64,000 nt of DNA from an uncultured Pirellula sp. (GCA_903892355.1 CAITIE010000064.1:62001-126000), one strand, 5' to 3'. Counted from the stretch's first letter, positions 19,211-28,919 are shown. Made by a program: numbers and translations. The notes: a model not told the origin generated them from the letters alone.

Positions 19211-20137
19211 TTAGTGATTATGGACAAGGGCTTGCTGAAGGATCGCGAACAAGCGATCGACCTCGGCGGTGGTTTCCGGGTCGAGTTCCCAACCGCTTGG
19301 CTGAATCCGATGCGTGTTCTTAAAAACACCTCGTTTCATCATCAGGTATTTTTCAATTGCCAGAAACCCATCGAGTCCAGCTTGGAGTTGCAACGCCGTG
19401 ATTGCGCAAATCGGCAACGATAATTGGTAGGTTCGAACTTCATCACCCGATTGCAACGCGCGCCACAGTGCGACAATCCCGTCGAGCAAATCGGTACCCG
19501 GCATGGTGCCGACGATGCCGCGACGATAGCAATCGACCAAATTGATCCCACCAGAGCCTTCGAAGATCCGAGCTTTGCCGGAACTCGCATCGCGAAGCTT
19601 CGAAAGATTTGGCCCCAGTGGACTCGCTTCGGGCTTAAAGAAAATTCGATCCTCGCCAAACTCCTCGAGTAGCCGCAGGTACACTCCCAGATCGATGGCG
19701 GCTCCGACGTAGCTCGATGCATCTTGGACAACGAGTGGAATGGATATATGGCGAGCAATACCAGCGAAATACTCACCGGTGCGTTCGCTGCTGAGCGACG
19801 TCGCCACAGGTGGTATTGCCATCACCGCAGATGCCCCAAGCTCTTGTGCATGCTCCGCGAACGCCACCGCCTCGCGAGTACTTTCGGCCCCAACACTGAT
19901 GACCGTGAAGCCTCGTCCTCCAACCGCAGCACATACGTGATTGGCCAGCTCCCGGCGGCCGTGATAACCGAGTCGCAAGATCTCGCTAACCATCGCTACG
20001 ACGACACCATCGGCGCCGGAATCGAAAGCCCAGTCCATCTCGCGTTGCAAGGTCGGTACGTCGATCGTCCCATCTTCGTGCAGCGGTGTATGGAGCACCG
20101 GAAGCACTCCATGTAGCAAACTCGCTCCCATCATCAT
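19211..20137 (-). CDS. DapA/KDG-aldolase family protein
   Basis: The product has 308 residues; three consecutive ATGs (20137, 20134, 20131) make the exact start uncertain. The (beta/alpha)8 fold of the dihydrodipicolinate synthase/N-acetylneuraminate lyase family is indicated by [42 protein letters not shown] and the Schiff-base lysine in [10 protein letters not shown]. The loop that usually reads YNxP is VVQDASSY here, so the conserved catalytic tyrosine is absent at its normal place. This points away from lysine biosynthesis and towards a sugar-acid aldolase or dehydratase. It lies between the MFS gene and a sugar-acid dehydratase gene, matching a dehydrate-cleave pathway (inference). Confidence 0.82.
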   Translation of the reverse strand: MMMGASLLHGVLPVLHTPLHEDGTIDVPTLQREMDWAFDSGADGVVVAMVSEILRLGYHGRRELANHVCAAVGGRGFTVISVGAESTREAVAFAEHAQELGASAVMAIPPVATSLSSERTGEYFAGIARHISIPLVVQDASSYVGAAIDLGVYLRLLEEFGEDRIFFKPEASPLGPNLSKLRDASSGKARIFEGSGGINLVDCYRRGIVGTMPGTDLLDGIVALWRALQSGDEVRTYQLSLPICAITALQLQAGLDGFLAIEKYLMMKRGVFKNTHRIQPSGWELDPETTAEVDRLFAILQQALVHNH

Positions 20138-20297
20138 CTTTCATCCTCTTCGAATCAGTCGCCCGCTACTACAGTGATCAGCGAGCTATTCTCGTTGTCT
20201 CCGCTAAAAAACTACGCCACTAGGCACTAGCCACCAGCAAAAGAGTCTGGGCTATTGTCAATTTGATCTGTTCTTCCGACCTGCGATACACCATGCG

Positions 20298-21476
20298 TTA
20301 CCAATCGCCAACTCCACCATCGGCATAAAAGACCCGTTGCAAAACCTCCTGCTGAAAGGGATGCTGGCGAACGGCCTCTTCGTTGATCGATACGCCTAAT
20401 CCTGGGCGAGTATTGGGTGTGACCGTGCGATTCGTCTTGTCGAGCTGGAAGCCTTCGTCGACGATCTCCGATCGCCACGGAACATCGTTATGCACGGATT
20501 CGCAAATGATATAACTCGGTTGCGCAAATCCAAACTCAATCGATGCCGCTGTGCTTACTGGCCCTTGGGGATTATGCGGTGCGAGCGCGATGCGATAAGC
20601 ATCCGCTAACGCCGCCACACGTCGAGCTTCGGTAAAACCGCCACAGTGCGTGATATCCAGCTGGCAAACCTCGCAGCCTTTCGCGGCAAAGAGGTCTTTG
20701 AATGCGGCCAAATGGGTGATCCGTTCACCGGTGGCGATCGGCGTCGCGACTGCGGCATTGATCGCCGCGAGCCCATCGATGCTTTCAGGCCAGCATGGCT
20801 CTTCAAGAAAATAGAGCCCATAAGGTTCCAACGCCTTGGCGAACTGCATTCCCATCGCAGGGGATGGTCGAGCGTGGCAGTCCACCATGATATCGATCTT
20901 CTCACCAACCGCTTCACGCATCGCCGCAACGCATGCCTCCGCCGCTCGGATCGGCCGGAGACCCTCGATCGGCATGGTCGACGGAACAGCCATCGACTTG
21001 AATGCGGTGAACCCTTCTGCGACGGCCTGTTGCGCCAATTCACCAAAACGTTTGGCATTGTCGACAGGGGTCTCGTAGAAGCTCTCCATGTCACCGCCAC
21101 CCAGGTGGCAATAGAGCCGAATGTAGTCCCGAACCGGGCCGCCCCAAAGCTTATGACAGGGAACCCCGTGCACCTTGCCCACGATGTCCCAAAGCGCGAG
21201 ATCGATCCCCGCGATGGCTGTCGAACGCACGATACCGCTTCCATGCCAGAAGTGCTGGCGCCACATCATTTGCCACAAATGTTCGACCCGCGTTGGATCC
21301 TCACCGATCAACAACTGAGACAAATCTTCGACCGCACCAACCACACTTCGCGTATGCCATTCGAGCGTAGCCTCCCCCCAGCCAAAAAGCCCCGGCTGGT
21401 CCGTCAGCACCTTCACAAATACCCAATTTCGCATCCGTGCATGACAGACGAGCGTTTCAACTCCAGTAATTTTCAT
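20298..21476 (-). CDS. mandelate racemase/enolase superfamily sugar-acid dehydratase (DgoD-like)
   Basis: The frame opens at 21530 but the family normally begins at [10 protein letters not shown], so ATG 21476 was chosen (392 residues). The lid domain shows [10 protein letters not shown]. The barrel carries the metal ligands in [20 protein letters not shown] and TGERI, and the catalytic His in [11 protein letters not shown]. This resembles galactonate/mannonate-type dehydratases, which turn an aldonate into a 2-keto-3-deoxy acid. The DapA-family aldolase and MFS carrier genes downstream would then cleave the product and import the substrate. The exact sugar acid is not known. A tandem-repeat-bearing divergent region separates it from the IclR regulator gene. 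Confidence 0.85.
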   Translation of the reverse strand: MKITGVETLVCHARMRNWVFVKVLTDQPGLFGWGEATLEWHTRSVVGAVEDLSQLLIGEDPTRVEHLWQMMWRQHFWHGSGIVRSTAIAGIDLALWDIVGKVHGVPCHKLWGGPVRDYIRLYCHLGGGDMESFYETPVDNAKRFGELAQQAVAEGFTAFKSMAVPSTMPIEGLRPIRAAEACVAAMREAVGEKIDIMVDCHARPSPAMGMQFAKALEPYGLYFLEEPCWPESIDGLAAINAAVATPIATGERITHLAAFKDLFAAKGCEVCQLDITHCGGFTEARRVAALADAYRIALAPHNPQGPVSTAASIEFGFAQPSYIICESVHNDVPWRSEIVDEGFQLDKTNRTVTPNTRPGLGVSINEEAVRQHPFQQEVLQRVFYADGGVGDW

Positions 21477-21543
21477 TCGTTCCAATCGCCCTTTTGAAGG
21501 GAGCGTCCTCTTGCATGGATACTGCGGCAACCTACTTCACGGC

Positions 21544-21594
21544 CATGCCACAGAATAACCATGCCACGAATAACCGTGCCACAGAATAACCGTG
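21544..21594. repeat. three-copy 15-16 bp tandem repeat in divergent promoter region
   Basis: Units at 21544-21559 (CATGCCACAGAATAAC), 21560-21574 (one base shorter) and 21575-21590 (CGTGCCACAGAATAAC) follow head to tail, then a partial CGTG. They sit 68 bp upstream of the dehydratase start in the 461-bp divergent region 21477-21937, opposite the IclR gene. Direct repeats at this place could be operator half-sites or a replication-slippage product. The rest of the gap holds no convincing ORF. Confidence 0.7.
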
Positions 21595-21703
21595 TGTAAA
21601 AGTAATCGTGCGTCAATATATCGGACCTCACCCCACAGAGCGATGCGGCACCGCACGACGAATGTTCATTCTGCGTGGATGCCTTTTCTCAGAATGGCCA
21701 TTG

Positions 21704-21727
21704 AAACGAAGGCTAAAACGAAGGCTA
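21704..21727. repeat. 12-bp perfect tandem duplication
   Basis: AAACGAAGGCTA occurs twice head to tail (21704-21715 and 21716-21727) in the same divergent region, 211 bp before the IclR start. An imperfect GCATT(C/T)AGAAA pair follows near 21806-21839. A regulatory role is possible but unproven. Confidence 0.6.
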
Positions 21728-21937
21728 ATTTGATCCTTGGGCAGCCAAATCCGGGCTGTCGATGCCTCATCGCTCCAATTGTCATTGACAAAAAGACAGC
21801 TGCTTCTACATTCAGAAAGGAGTCTGCATTTAGAAAATCATGCCAGCTTCTGGATATTGGGTCACGTATCGCGATGGGCATCCAACTTCTATCGGCTTTG
21901 AAGCATCCAGCTACCATCGTATGGCAAGGTAACAACT

Positions 21938-22735
21938 GTGGAAGCAATTGATAGCGGAGGGCTTGAAACTCTATCGGGATTAGATCTCCCTGCACCAACC
22001 GCCGCGAAGACGATGGCGGTCATCGAAGCCGTCGGTCGGCATTCGACGGGATTAACTCAATCCGAAGTAGTGCTAGCCACCGGTTGTTCCGCCAATCTGG
22101 TGTTCCGAGTGCTGAGCACCCTCGTCACCCTCGGCTATATGCAAAGGCTCGACGAAGATCGCCGATATGTCTTGACCAGCAAATTGATCGAAAGCTGCCA
22201 ACCGAGACGCATGGACAAAAGTCTGGTTCTTTGTGCCTATGCCGAAATGCTTCGTTTGCGCGACCAAACCCGCGAAACAGTGCAATTGGTTATCCGTGCC
22301 GGAAATAAGGCAATGGTCTTGGAACAGGTATCAGGACTGGAAGCGGTGCAAGTCATGGGGCGGATTGGAATGCAAGTCCCTCTCTATTCCTGCGCTCCGG
22401 GCAAAGCGATCCTCGCGTCTCTCACTGACACCGACCTCAAGCATTGGTTGTCGACCATCGAACTAAAAGCCTTTACCGACAGCACCAAGTCCACAAAGAG
22501 CGCTCTGCTGACTGATTTACAATCGGTTCGCCAAAAAGGCTATGCGGAGGACTGGGAGGAAGGGATCGAAGGGATCCGATGCGTCGCGGCTGCGATCCTT
22601 GATCCTTACAATAATGCTCTCGGTGCAATTACCGTTATGTCGCCCGCCAAGCGACTGCCTCAGAAACGGTTCGTGGAAATCGGACCAATGTGCGCCGTCG
22701 CTGCCCGCCAAATCCAACGAGAATTGCTTTTGTAA
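21938..22735 (+). CDS. IclR-family transcriptional regulator
   Basis: The product has 265 residues from a GTG start with AAGG 8 bp upstream; an in-frame ATG at 22013 would remove part of the DNA-binding domain. The N-terminal winged helix reads KTMAVIEAVGRHSTGLTQSEVVLATGCSANLVFRVLSTL in part, followed by GYMQR. The C-terminal IclR effector domain has CAPGKAILASL and KGYAEDWEEGIEGIRCVAAAIL. IclR proteins usually control nearby catabolic genes in response to a small acid or sugar. Here it faces the dehydratase-aldolase-MFS run and heads the ABC transporter-GH32 run, so it may control both (inference). Confidence 0.9.
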   Translation: MEAIDSGGLETLSGLDLPAPTAAKTMAVIEAVGRHSTGLTQSEVVLATGCSANLVFRVLSTLVTLGYMQRLDEDRRYVLTSKLIESCQPRRMDKSLVLCAYAEMLRLRDQTRETVQLVIRAGNKAMVLEQVSGLEAVQVMGRIGMQVPLYSCAPGKAILASLTDTDLKHWLSTIELKAFTDSTKSTKSALLTDLQSVRQKGYAEDWEEGIEGIRCVAAAILDPYNNALGAITVMSPAKRLPQKRFVEIGPMCAVAARQIQRELLL

Positions 22736-22833
22736 ACGAGTCCCGCTCCCAAGCCCATGCTGCTGCTCAAATTGACTAATGACAACGATAACCTGAAACG
22801 TCTAAAAACCAGCGACCAACCCATCAACTCGCG

Positions 22834-24336
22834 ATGACCAACTCTCCAGCATCTTCGCCAACGCCACTTCTGCAAATGCAGGGAATCGAAAAGTCGTTTC
22901 CCGGGGTCAAGGCGTTGCGAGGCGTGGATCTTATGCTGAGATCTGGCGAAGTATTGGCTTTGCTGGGTGAGAACGGAGCTGGAAAAAGCACGCTGATCAA
23001 AATGCTCGGTGGCGCCCACCAACCCGATCAAGGTTCCATTCGTATTTGCGGTCAGCCGGTGAATCTGTCGAGTCCCATCTCGGCAATTTCGGCCGGTATC
23101 GGTGTGATTTACCAAGAGTTCAATTTGGTTCCCCGTCTGTCTGCGTGGGAGAATATCTTCCTCGGAAGAGAGCGATCCTCCGGTTTCGTTGAGCGCAATA
23201 CGGAGCGTCGCCGCGCCGAAGAACTGTTCGGACAGATCGGTGTCCCAGTCCCTGTCGATACGCCATGCGGCGAACTTTCCATCGCGCAGCAGCAACTGGT
23301 TGAAATCGCCAAAGCCCTTTCCCAAGATGCTCGCTTGATCGTTATGGACGAACCATCGGCGGCGATCACTCCCCAAGAAGTCGAGCGATTGTTTCGCATC
23401 ATTCGCGATTTAAAGTCCCGGGGGATCGGGGTTATCTACATCAGCCATCGTCTCGATGAAATCTTCAACATCTCGGATCGAGTTGTGGTCCTGAGAGATG
23501 GCCAGCTCGCAGGCGAAGGCGAAACACGTTCTCTCACCCGACAACAGATGATCGAATGGATGGTAGGCCGAGAAATACAAAATGAGTTTCCAAAGATCAG
23601 ACACACTCGGAATCAAATTCGTCTCAGTGTTCGGAATCTGAATCGAGGAAGCATGGTCCGCGATGTCAGCTTTGACATTCGGGCAGGTGAAGTACTTGGA
23701 ATGACAGGATTGATTGGCGCTGGACGAACAGAAACAGCCCGTCTTGTTTTCGGTGCCGATCGCTTTGAGTCGGGCCAAATTTCGCTGGATGGTCGGCCAC
23801 TCCAGATACGCTCCCCTCGCGATGCGATACGCCACGGGATTTGTCTACTCACCGAAGATCGAAAAGGCCAAGGCCTTATATTGACGTCTAGCGTCCGCGA
23901 GAATTTTGGACTCCCTAATGTCAAGGATTTCTCTTGGTGCGGTTTTGTCGACCAAACCAAGGAGCGGTCGGCATTCTCCACGTATGTTGACCAACTCCAA
24001 ATCAAGATACCCAACCAAGAGCAACTGGCTCGCAATCTTTCAGGGGGAAACCAACAGAAAGTGGTTCTCGCCAAATGGCTCGAACGCAACGCAGAGGTGT
24101 TGATCTTCGACGAACCCACCCGCGGCATCGATGTTGGAGCAAAATACGAGATCTATCTTTTGATCAACGAGCTCGCAAAGCAAGGCAAGGCGATTCTCAT
24201 GATAAGTTCTGAATTGCCCGAAGTGATCGGCATGAGCGATCGGATCCTTGTGATGCATGAAGGCAAGATCACTGGCGAGATTGAAGATGCAACCACGGCA
24301 ACTCAGGAACAAATCATGGAAATGGCGGTGGCATAA
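22834..24336 (+). CDS. sugar ABC transporter ATP-binding protein (RbsA-type)
   Basis: The 500-residue product has two fused nucleotide-binding domains. The first has Walker A GENGAGKS, Q-loop YQEFNLVPRLS, signature LSIAQQQLVEIAKAL and Walker B LIVMDEPSAA. The second has a degenerate Walker A (GLIGAGRTETARLV), as is usual for RbsA/MglA/XylG, together with TEDRKGQGL, LSGGNQQKVVLAKWL and VLIFDEPTRGIDVG. It belongs to the CUT2 family energising uptake of monosaccharides such as ribose, xylose, galactose or fructose. The permease gene starts 4 bp after its stop. No separate periplasmic binding protein gene is present between the IclR gene and GH32. Confidence 0.93.
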   Translation: MTNSPASSPTPLLQMQGIEKSFPGVKALRGVDLMLRSGEVLALLGENGAGKSTLIKMLGGAHQPDQGSIRICGQPVNLSSPISAISAGIGVIYQEFNLVPRLSAWENIFLGRERSSGFVERNTERRRAEELFGQIGVPVPVDTPCGELSIAQQQLVEIAKALSQDARLIVMDEPSAAITPQEVERLFRIIRDLKSRGIGVIYISHRLDEIFNISDRVVVLRDGQLAGEGETRSLTRQQMIEWMVGREIQNEFPKIRHTRNQIRLSVRNLNRGSMVRDVSFDIRAGEVLGMTGLIGAGRTETARLVFGADRFESGQISLDGRPLQIRSPRDAIRHGICLLTEDRKGQGLILTSSVRENFGLPNVKDFSWCGFVDQTKERSAFSTYVDQLQIKIPNQEQLARNLSGGNQQKVVLAKWLERNAEVLIFDEPTRGIDVGAKYEIYLLINELAKQGKAILMISSELPEVIGMSDRILVMHEGKITGEIEDATTATQEQIMEMAVA

Positions 24337-24340
24337 GTCG

Positions 24341-25672
24341 ATGAATAACGCGATAACTCGATCCCTGGGAACAAATCCTCTCGTGCGCGATTACGGCATG
24401 AGCTTTGTCTTGCTGCTACTCGTCGTGCTCTTCAGTGCGCTAACGTTGAAACAGCAGCATCCGACTGGAGCCGATGCTGGTCGTCAAGTCGCCGATTTGA
24501 TCCTCGAACGCAACAACAAACCGCGCGTGGTGGTGGTCACCAGAAACACTCCCGAAGACATTGAATTCTCCAATGCTGCCGTGAAACGGCTGGAGGAAAA
24601 CGGTGCCAGGGTCCTCGCGACAGTTCGTGGCACTGCACCAGATGCAAAGCAAGCCATCGAGGAAGCTCTCAAGTCAGGTGAGGCGATCGACGCCATCGCA
24701 GCCAACGACGTTACCGCGAAATGGACCGTCTACGATCGCTTTCCAGAAGTGGGCTTGGGAAAATGCGTCGTGCCTAGGTCGTATACCTGGCCAGACTTCC
24801 TGAAGGTTTCCAATTTATTGGGTGTTGCGAACCAAACTGCAATTTACGCCATCATTGCCATCGGCATGACCATGGTCATCATCACCTCTGGCATCGACCT
24901 TTCCGTGGGCTCGCTCGTCGCCCTCGCCTCCGTCTGCGTTTCCATTCTACTCAGAGACTGGTTCGGTGGTCTTTCTGCAGGTGTTGCAGCGGTGCTCATC
25001 GCCTCAACCGCCAGCATCGCCGTCTGCGCCGCGGCCGGTGCCTTCAATGGTTTCATGATCACTGCCTTTCGCATCCCACCATTCATTGTGACACTCGGCA
25101 TGATGATGATGGCCAGCGGGTTGTCGTTCAAGCTCTCCATGGGCCAGTCGATACCGGAGTTACCCTCCAGCTTCTTTTGGTTGGGCCGTGGGCATATCTT
25201 CGGTGTCCCCAACCCCATCCTGCTGATGCTCGTATTGTACGTCATTGCTCACGTTGTCATGTCGCGCATGGTGTTGGGGCGATACATCTACGCGATTGGC
25301 GGGAACGAAGAAGCCGCACGTTTGTCCGGCGTGCCGGTGAAACGCGTTCAATTAGCGGTCTATACGATTTGTGGAGCACTGGCAGGACTGGGGGGAATCG
25401 TCCTAACATCCCAACTCTCCGCAGGTGATCCAAAATTTGGCTTGATGTACGAGCTCGAGGTGATCGCAGCGGTAGTCGTCGGTGGGACATCGCTGATGGG
25501 GGGACAAGGCAAGATTTTTGGAACTCTGATCGGAGCCTTCATTATCGCTGTGATCAAAAATGGAATGAATCTAACCGATGTCGATCCCTTCAACCAAAAG
25601 ATTGTCCTCGGTGCGGTTCTGATGATCGCTGTATTGCTCGATACCCTCCGACGCAAACAAGGGCATCGCTAA
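24341..25672 (+). CDS. sugar ABC transporter permease (RbsC-type) with inserted periplasmic domain
   Basis: The open frame begins at 24257 inside the ATPase gene, but ATG 24341, 4 bp after the ATPase stop, is the likely start (443 residues). From about residue 165 onward it is a normal BPD_transp_2 permease: TAIYAIIAIGMTMVIITSGIDLSVGSL, GAFNGFMI, RIPPFIVTLGMMM, and YAIGGNEEAARLSGV. Between TM1 (about 20-40) and this core lies an extra soluble stretch of about 110 residues (KPRVVVVTRNTPEDIEFS, AVKRLEENGARVL, AIEEALKSGEAIDAI). It resembles one lobe of a type I periplasmic sugar-binding protein. Ordinary RbsC proteins are about 320 residues and lack it. Confidence 0.88.
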   Translation: MNNAITRSLGTNPLVRDYGMSFVLLLLVVLFSALTLKQQHPTGADAGRQVADLILERNNKPRVVVVTRNTPEDIEFSNAAVKRLEENGARVLATVRGTAPDAKQAIEEALKSGEAIDAIAANDVTAKWTVYDRFPEVGLGKCVVPRSYTWPDFLKVSNLLGVANQTAIYAIIAIGMTMVIITSGIDLSVGSLVALASVCVSILLRDWFGGLSAGVAAVLIASTASIAVCAAAGAFNGFMITAFRIPPFIVTLGMMMMASGLSFKLSMGQSIPELPSSFFWLGRGHIFGVPNPILLMLVLYVIAHVVMSRMVLGRYIYAIGGNEEAARLSGVPVKRVQLAVYTICGALAGLGGIVLTSQLSAGDPKFGLMYELEVIAAVVVGGTSLMGGQGKIFGTLIGAFIIAVIKNGMNLTDVDPFNQKIVLGAVLMIAVLLDTLRRKQGHR

Positions 25673-25730
25673 ACGTGATCGATGAACTCGATCGCTCAAC
25701 TAAGACCCCGTCAACTCCTATCCAACAACT

Positions 25731-27914
25731 ATGTTAAAACGTATTTCTTATTGCCCCGTTGTCCTCTCGGTTTTGCTTGCATGCAGCGCCAACGCGACCG
25801 CCGCCGATGACATCCTTATCGCCGATTTTGAAGCCGAGTCCTACGAGCCCTGGAAAGTGACGGGCGAAGCTTTCGGACCAGGGCCAGCCAAAGGGACGCT
25901 CCCCGGACAAATGAATGTCGATGGCTTTCGAGGAAGAGGACTGGTGAACTCCTTTTTCCAAGGGGACAACACCACAGGGGTGCTGACGTCACCTCCATTC
26001 CGGATCGAACGCAATTTCATCGCTTTTCTGATCGGTGGCGGCAACAATCCTGAAAAACTCGCCATGCAATTGCTGGTCAACGGCAAGATCGTTCGCAGCG
26101 CTACCGGCCCAAATGACCAACCAGGAGGTAGCGAATCGCTTCAATCGGACTCGTGGGACGTGTCGGAGTTCGATGGAAAAACCGCCACGCTTCGCATTGT
26201 GGATGATGCCCAAGGTGGCTGGGGGCACATCAATGTCGACCATATCGTACAGACAGATACCAAGCCAAAAGGCTTGATCAAAGATGCGGAGCGCACACTC
26301 ACTTCGACGGCCCGTTACCTGCATATTCCAGTGAAAAATGGAGCGTCGAAACGAGTCCTAACGCTACTCGTCGATGGTCAACGCGTCGTGCGAAACGATA
26401 TTGAATTGGCCGACGCAGAACCCGACTGGTGGGCATCGATGGATATCTCCGCGTGGAAAGGAAAATCGCTGACCCTTCGTGTCGACAAACTGCCGGAAGG
26501 ATCGTCGGCCCTTAGCAATCTCGACATGAGCGACCAATTCAAAGATTCGGTTTCGCTTTATCGAGAACCACTGCGCGGTCAATTCCACTTCTCACCTCAA
26601 CGAGGTTGGAACAACGACCCGAATGGATGCGTATACTACAACGGCGAATACCATCTATTCTTCCAGCATAACCCATATGGTTGGGGATGGGGGAATATGC
26701 ACTGGGGCCATACGGTCAGCAAAGACCTCGTTCATTGGGAAGAACTCGGCGACAAGCTTCTGCCAGACGAAATGGGGCCGATGTTCAGCGGAAGCGCCGT
26801 CGTGGATTGGAAGAACACCAGCGGGTTTGGCAAAGAAGGCAAACCACCGATGGTTCTGATCTACACAGCCGCAGGAAACCCCACCGTGCAGGGGATCGCT
26901 TACAGTACCGACGGCCGAAACTTTACCAAGTACTCCGGCAACCCCGTTCTTCCTCAGATCTCCGGTGGCAATCGCGACCCAAAAGTCTTCTGGCACGAGC
27001 CGACGCAAAAGTGGGTGATGGTGCTCTATGTCGAATTGCAAGGCAAACACACCATTCACTTTTTCACATCTCCTAATTTGCGAGAGTGGAAATTGGCCAG
27101 CATCACCGAAGGGATCGCGGGTACTGGCTTTTTGTTCGAGTGCCCAGACTTCTTCGAATTGCCCATCGAAGGTGCCCCCAACAGGGGCGAAAAGGGAGAG
27201 AAGAAGTGGGTACTCCTCGGAGCAAATAGCGAGTACGCGATCGGCACGTTTGACGGAATCGATTTCAAACCAGAACAAACGAAATTGCCAGGACACCGGG
27301 GTCGTGGTTTCTATGCCCCGCAAACCTTTAGTGACATACCCACAAAGGACGGTCGCAGGATCCAAATAGGTTGGTTCCAGACCGAGACTCGGGGCATGAG
27401 TTTCAATCAATCAATGACGATTCCGCTGGAACTAATGCTGGTGCCCACAACCGATGGGCCTCGCTTGACCTTCGCACCCGTGAGGGAACTCGAGTCTCTC
27501 CGAGCGAAAACAACTACGTTGGAATCAATCGCACTAAAGCCCGGGGATCGAAACCCGCTCGACGCAGTCAACTTCGAACTCCTCGAACTACGCACCGAGA
27601 TCGAACCAGGTGATGCAAGCGAAATTGTTTTCAATATACGCGATGCGATGATCATCTACGAACCCAAGAAGCAGGAACTCAGCGTCAACGGTCATCGCGC
27701 ACCAGCGCCGCTGACCGATGGCAAACTAAGACTCACCATTTACTGCGATCGTACGGGACTCGAGGTTTTCGCAAGCGATGGGCTTTGCTACATGCCGATG
27801 CCGTTTAATACAAAGCCTGAGAACCGGAGAATCTTCCTCGAAACCCGAGGAGGAACCGCCAAAGTACAAAAGCTACAGGTTCACGAATTGCGATCCGCGT
27901 GGAACCAACCATGA
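25731..27914 (+). CDS. secreted GH32 fructanase/levanase-like glycosidase
   Basis: The product has 727 residues with a signal peptide (about 1-24, ending TAA). Two beta-sandwich-like sugar-binding segments occupy about 30-160 and 185-260. The five-bladed GH32 catalytic domain follows: nucleophile Asp296 in WNNDPNG, the conserved Asp416 in NRDPKVF, and the acid/base Glu470 in FECPDFF. A C-terminal beta-sandwich has FASDGL. The family hydrolyses fructans such as levan and inulin, or sucrose. Its location 58 bp after the ABC permease gene suggests that the transporter imports the released sugar, probably fructose (inference). Confidence 0.93.
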   Translation: MLKRISYCPVVLSVLLACSANATAADDILIADFEAESYEPWKVTGEAFGPGPAKGTLPGQMNVDGFRGRGLVNSFFQGDNTTGVLTSPPFRIERNFIAFLIGGGNNPEKLAMQLLVNGKIVRSATGPNDQPGGSESLQSDSWDVSEFDGKTATLRIVDDAQGGWGHINVDHIVQTDTKPKGLIKDAERTLTSTARYLHIPVKNGASKRVLTLLVDGQRVVRNDIELADAEPDWWASMDISAWKGKSLTLRVDKLPEGSSALSNLDMSDQFKDSVSLYREPLRGQFHFSPQRGWNNDPNGCVYYNGEYHLFFQHNPYGWGWGNMHWGHTVSKDLVHWEELGDKLLPDEMGPMFSGSAVVDWKNTSGFGKEGKPPMVLIYTAAGNPTVQGIAYSTDGRNFTKYSGNPVLPQISGGNRDPKVFWHEPTQKWVMVLYVELQGKHTIHFFTSPNLREWKLASITEGIAGTGFLFECPDFFELPIEGAPNRGEKGEKKWVLLGANSEYAIGTFDGIDFKPEQTKLPGHRGRGFYAPQTFSDIPTKDGRRIQIGWFQTETRGMSFNQSMTIPLELMLVPTTDGPRLTFAPVRELESLRAKTTTLESIALKPGDRNPLDAVNFELLELRTEIEPGDASEIVFNIRDAMIIYEPKKQELSVNGHRAPAPLTDGKLRLTIYCDRTGLEVFASDGLCYMPMPFNTKPENRRIFLETRGGTAKVQKLQVHELRSAWNQP

Positions 27915-28064
27915 TGCTTCGAATGGAAACAGATCCGGCATCCTCGCTCGATTTTCTCTACTGGAATGTCCAACGGCGGCGACATGAGTTTCTATCTCGC
28001 CGCTCAGCCCAAGCCTATCGTCAGGGCCAGAGGTCTAGAATTTCTTCGCGAAGCATCGTGACTG

Positions 28065-28841
28065 ATGAGGCATAAACGAGCGATGAATGCCGGGCGACTA
28101 CAGGTAAATCGTGAATTCTCAAAACGACTTTCCGAATTGGAGCTGACCGATACATTCCTGCTGCTCGACTGTCTGCCAGACACACAGTTTTGGATCAAAG
28201 ACACCGAGGGTCGATATCTGCGTGTGAATCAGACGTTTCAGTTGGGTTACTCCCTTACGTCGATGGATGAAGCGATCGGCAGAACCGATTATGATCTTTC
28301 CCCACCTTGGATCGCAGAGGCATTCCGGGCCGATGACAGGCTCGTTCTTCAAGGCCAAAGGGTCAGAAATAGAATCGAACTGGTCAGTGGTTACGACCGG
28401 GCACTTCGTTGGTTTCAGACTGACAAAATACCGCTGAGAAATCAAAAAGGAGAGTTCGCGGCAACTGCGGGGATAGCGAGACTCCTTAAGGACCTAAAGG
28501 GTCCTGAGTTTCCGGTACCGCAATTGGCACCTGCACTTGAAGCACTGCAGGACGAGTCTGTTGCGTTTTTCACCAACCACGGTCTGGCAAAGCTTGCTGG
28601 TCTATCCGTGAGCGCTTTCGAACGGCAGTTCCGAATGCATCTCCATTCATCCCCAATGCAGTTTCATCGCAAGCTCCGTTTGGCAAGAGCCGCTGCTGCA
28701 TTAATTCAATCCCCTAGCTCGATTGCTGAAATTGCCCAACGATTAGGATTTAGCGACCAAGCTCACCTGTCTCGTCAGTTTAAGGAGCAGTATGGTTCGA
28801 CACCGAGCGGTTGGCGGGCGAAACACATCGGTATTCGCTGA
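28065..28841 (+). CDS. PAS-AraC transcriptional regulator
   Basis: The 258-residue product combines an N-terminal PAS domain (DCLPDTQFWIKDTEGRYLRVN, GRTDYDLSP, TDKIPLRNQKGEF, residues about 30-140) with a C-terminal AraC/XylS double helix-turn-helix domain (GLSVSAFERQFRMHLHSSPMQF, SIAEIAQRLGFSDQAHLSRQFKE). PAS-AraC fusions are common regulators of carbohydrate genes in planctomycetes. A second ATG at 28083 is possible as the start. It lies between the GH32 and GH9 genes on the same strand and could regulate either. Confidence 0.88.
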   Translation: MRHKRAMNAGRLQVNREFSKRLSELELTDTFLLLDCLPDTQFWIKDTEGRYLRVNQTFQLGYSLTSMDEAIGRTDYDLSPPWIAEAFRADDRLVLQGQRVRNRIELVSGYDRALRWFQTDKIPLRNQKGEFAATAGIARLLKDLKGPEFPVPQLAPALEALQDESVAFFTNHGLAKLAGLSVSAFERQFRMHLHSSPMQFHRKLRLARAAAALIQSPSSIAEIAQRLGFSDQAHLSRQFKEQYGSTPSGWRAKHIGIR

Positions 28842-28919
28842 TGCAATCGCAAGTTGAAACTCTCTTTTCGATGCATGTCTCATTCAACTAGCACCAGCGA
28901 AAAAGCAACTTCATCCCGA

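Noticed and set aside
21544-21594. CRISPR array
   Set aside because: Units are adjacent without spacers and no cas genes are present.
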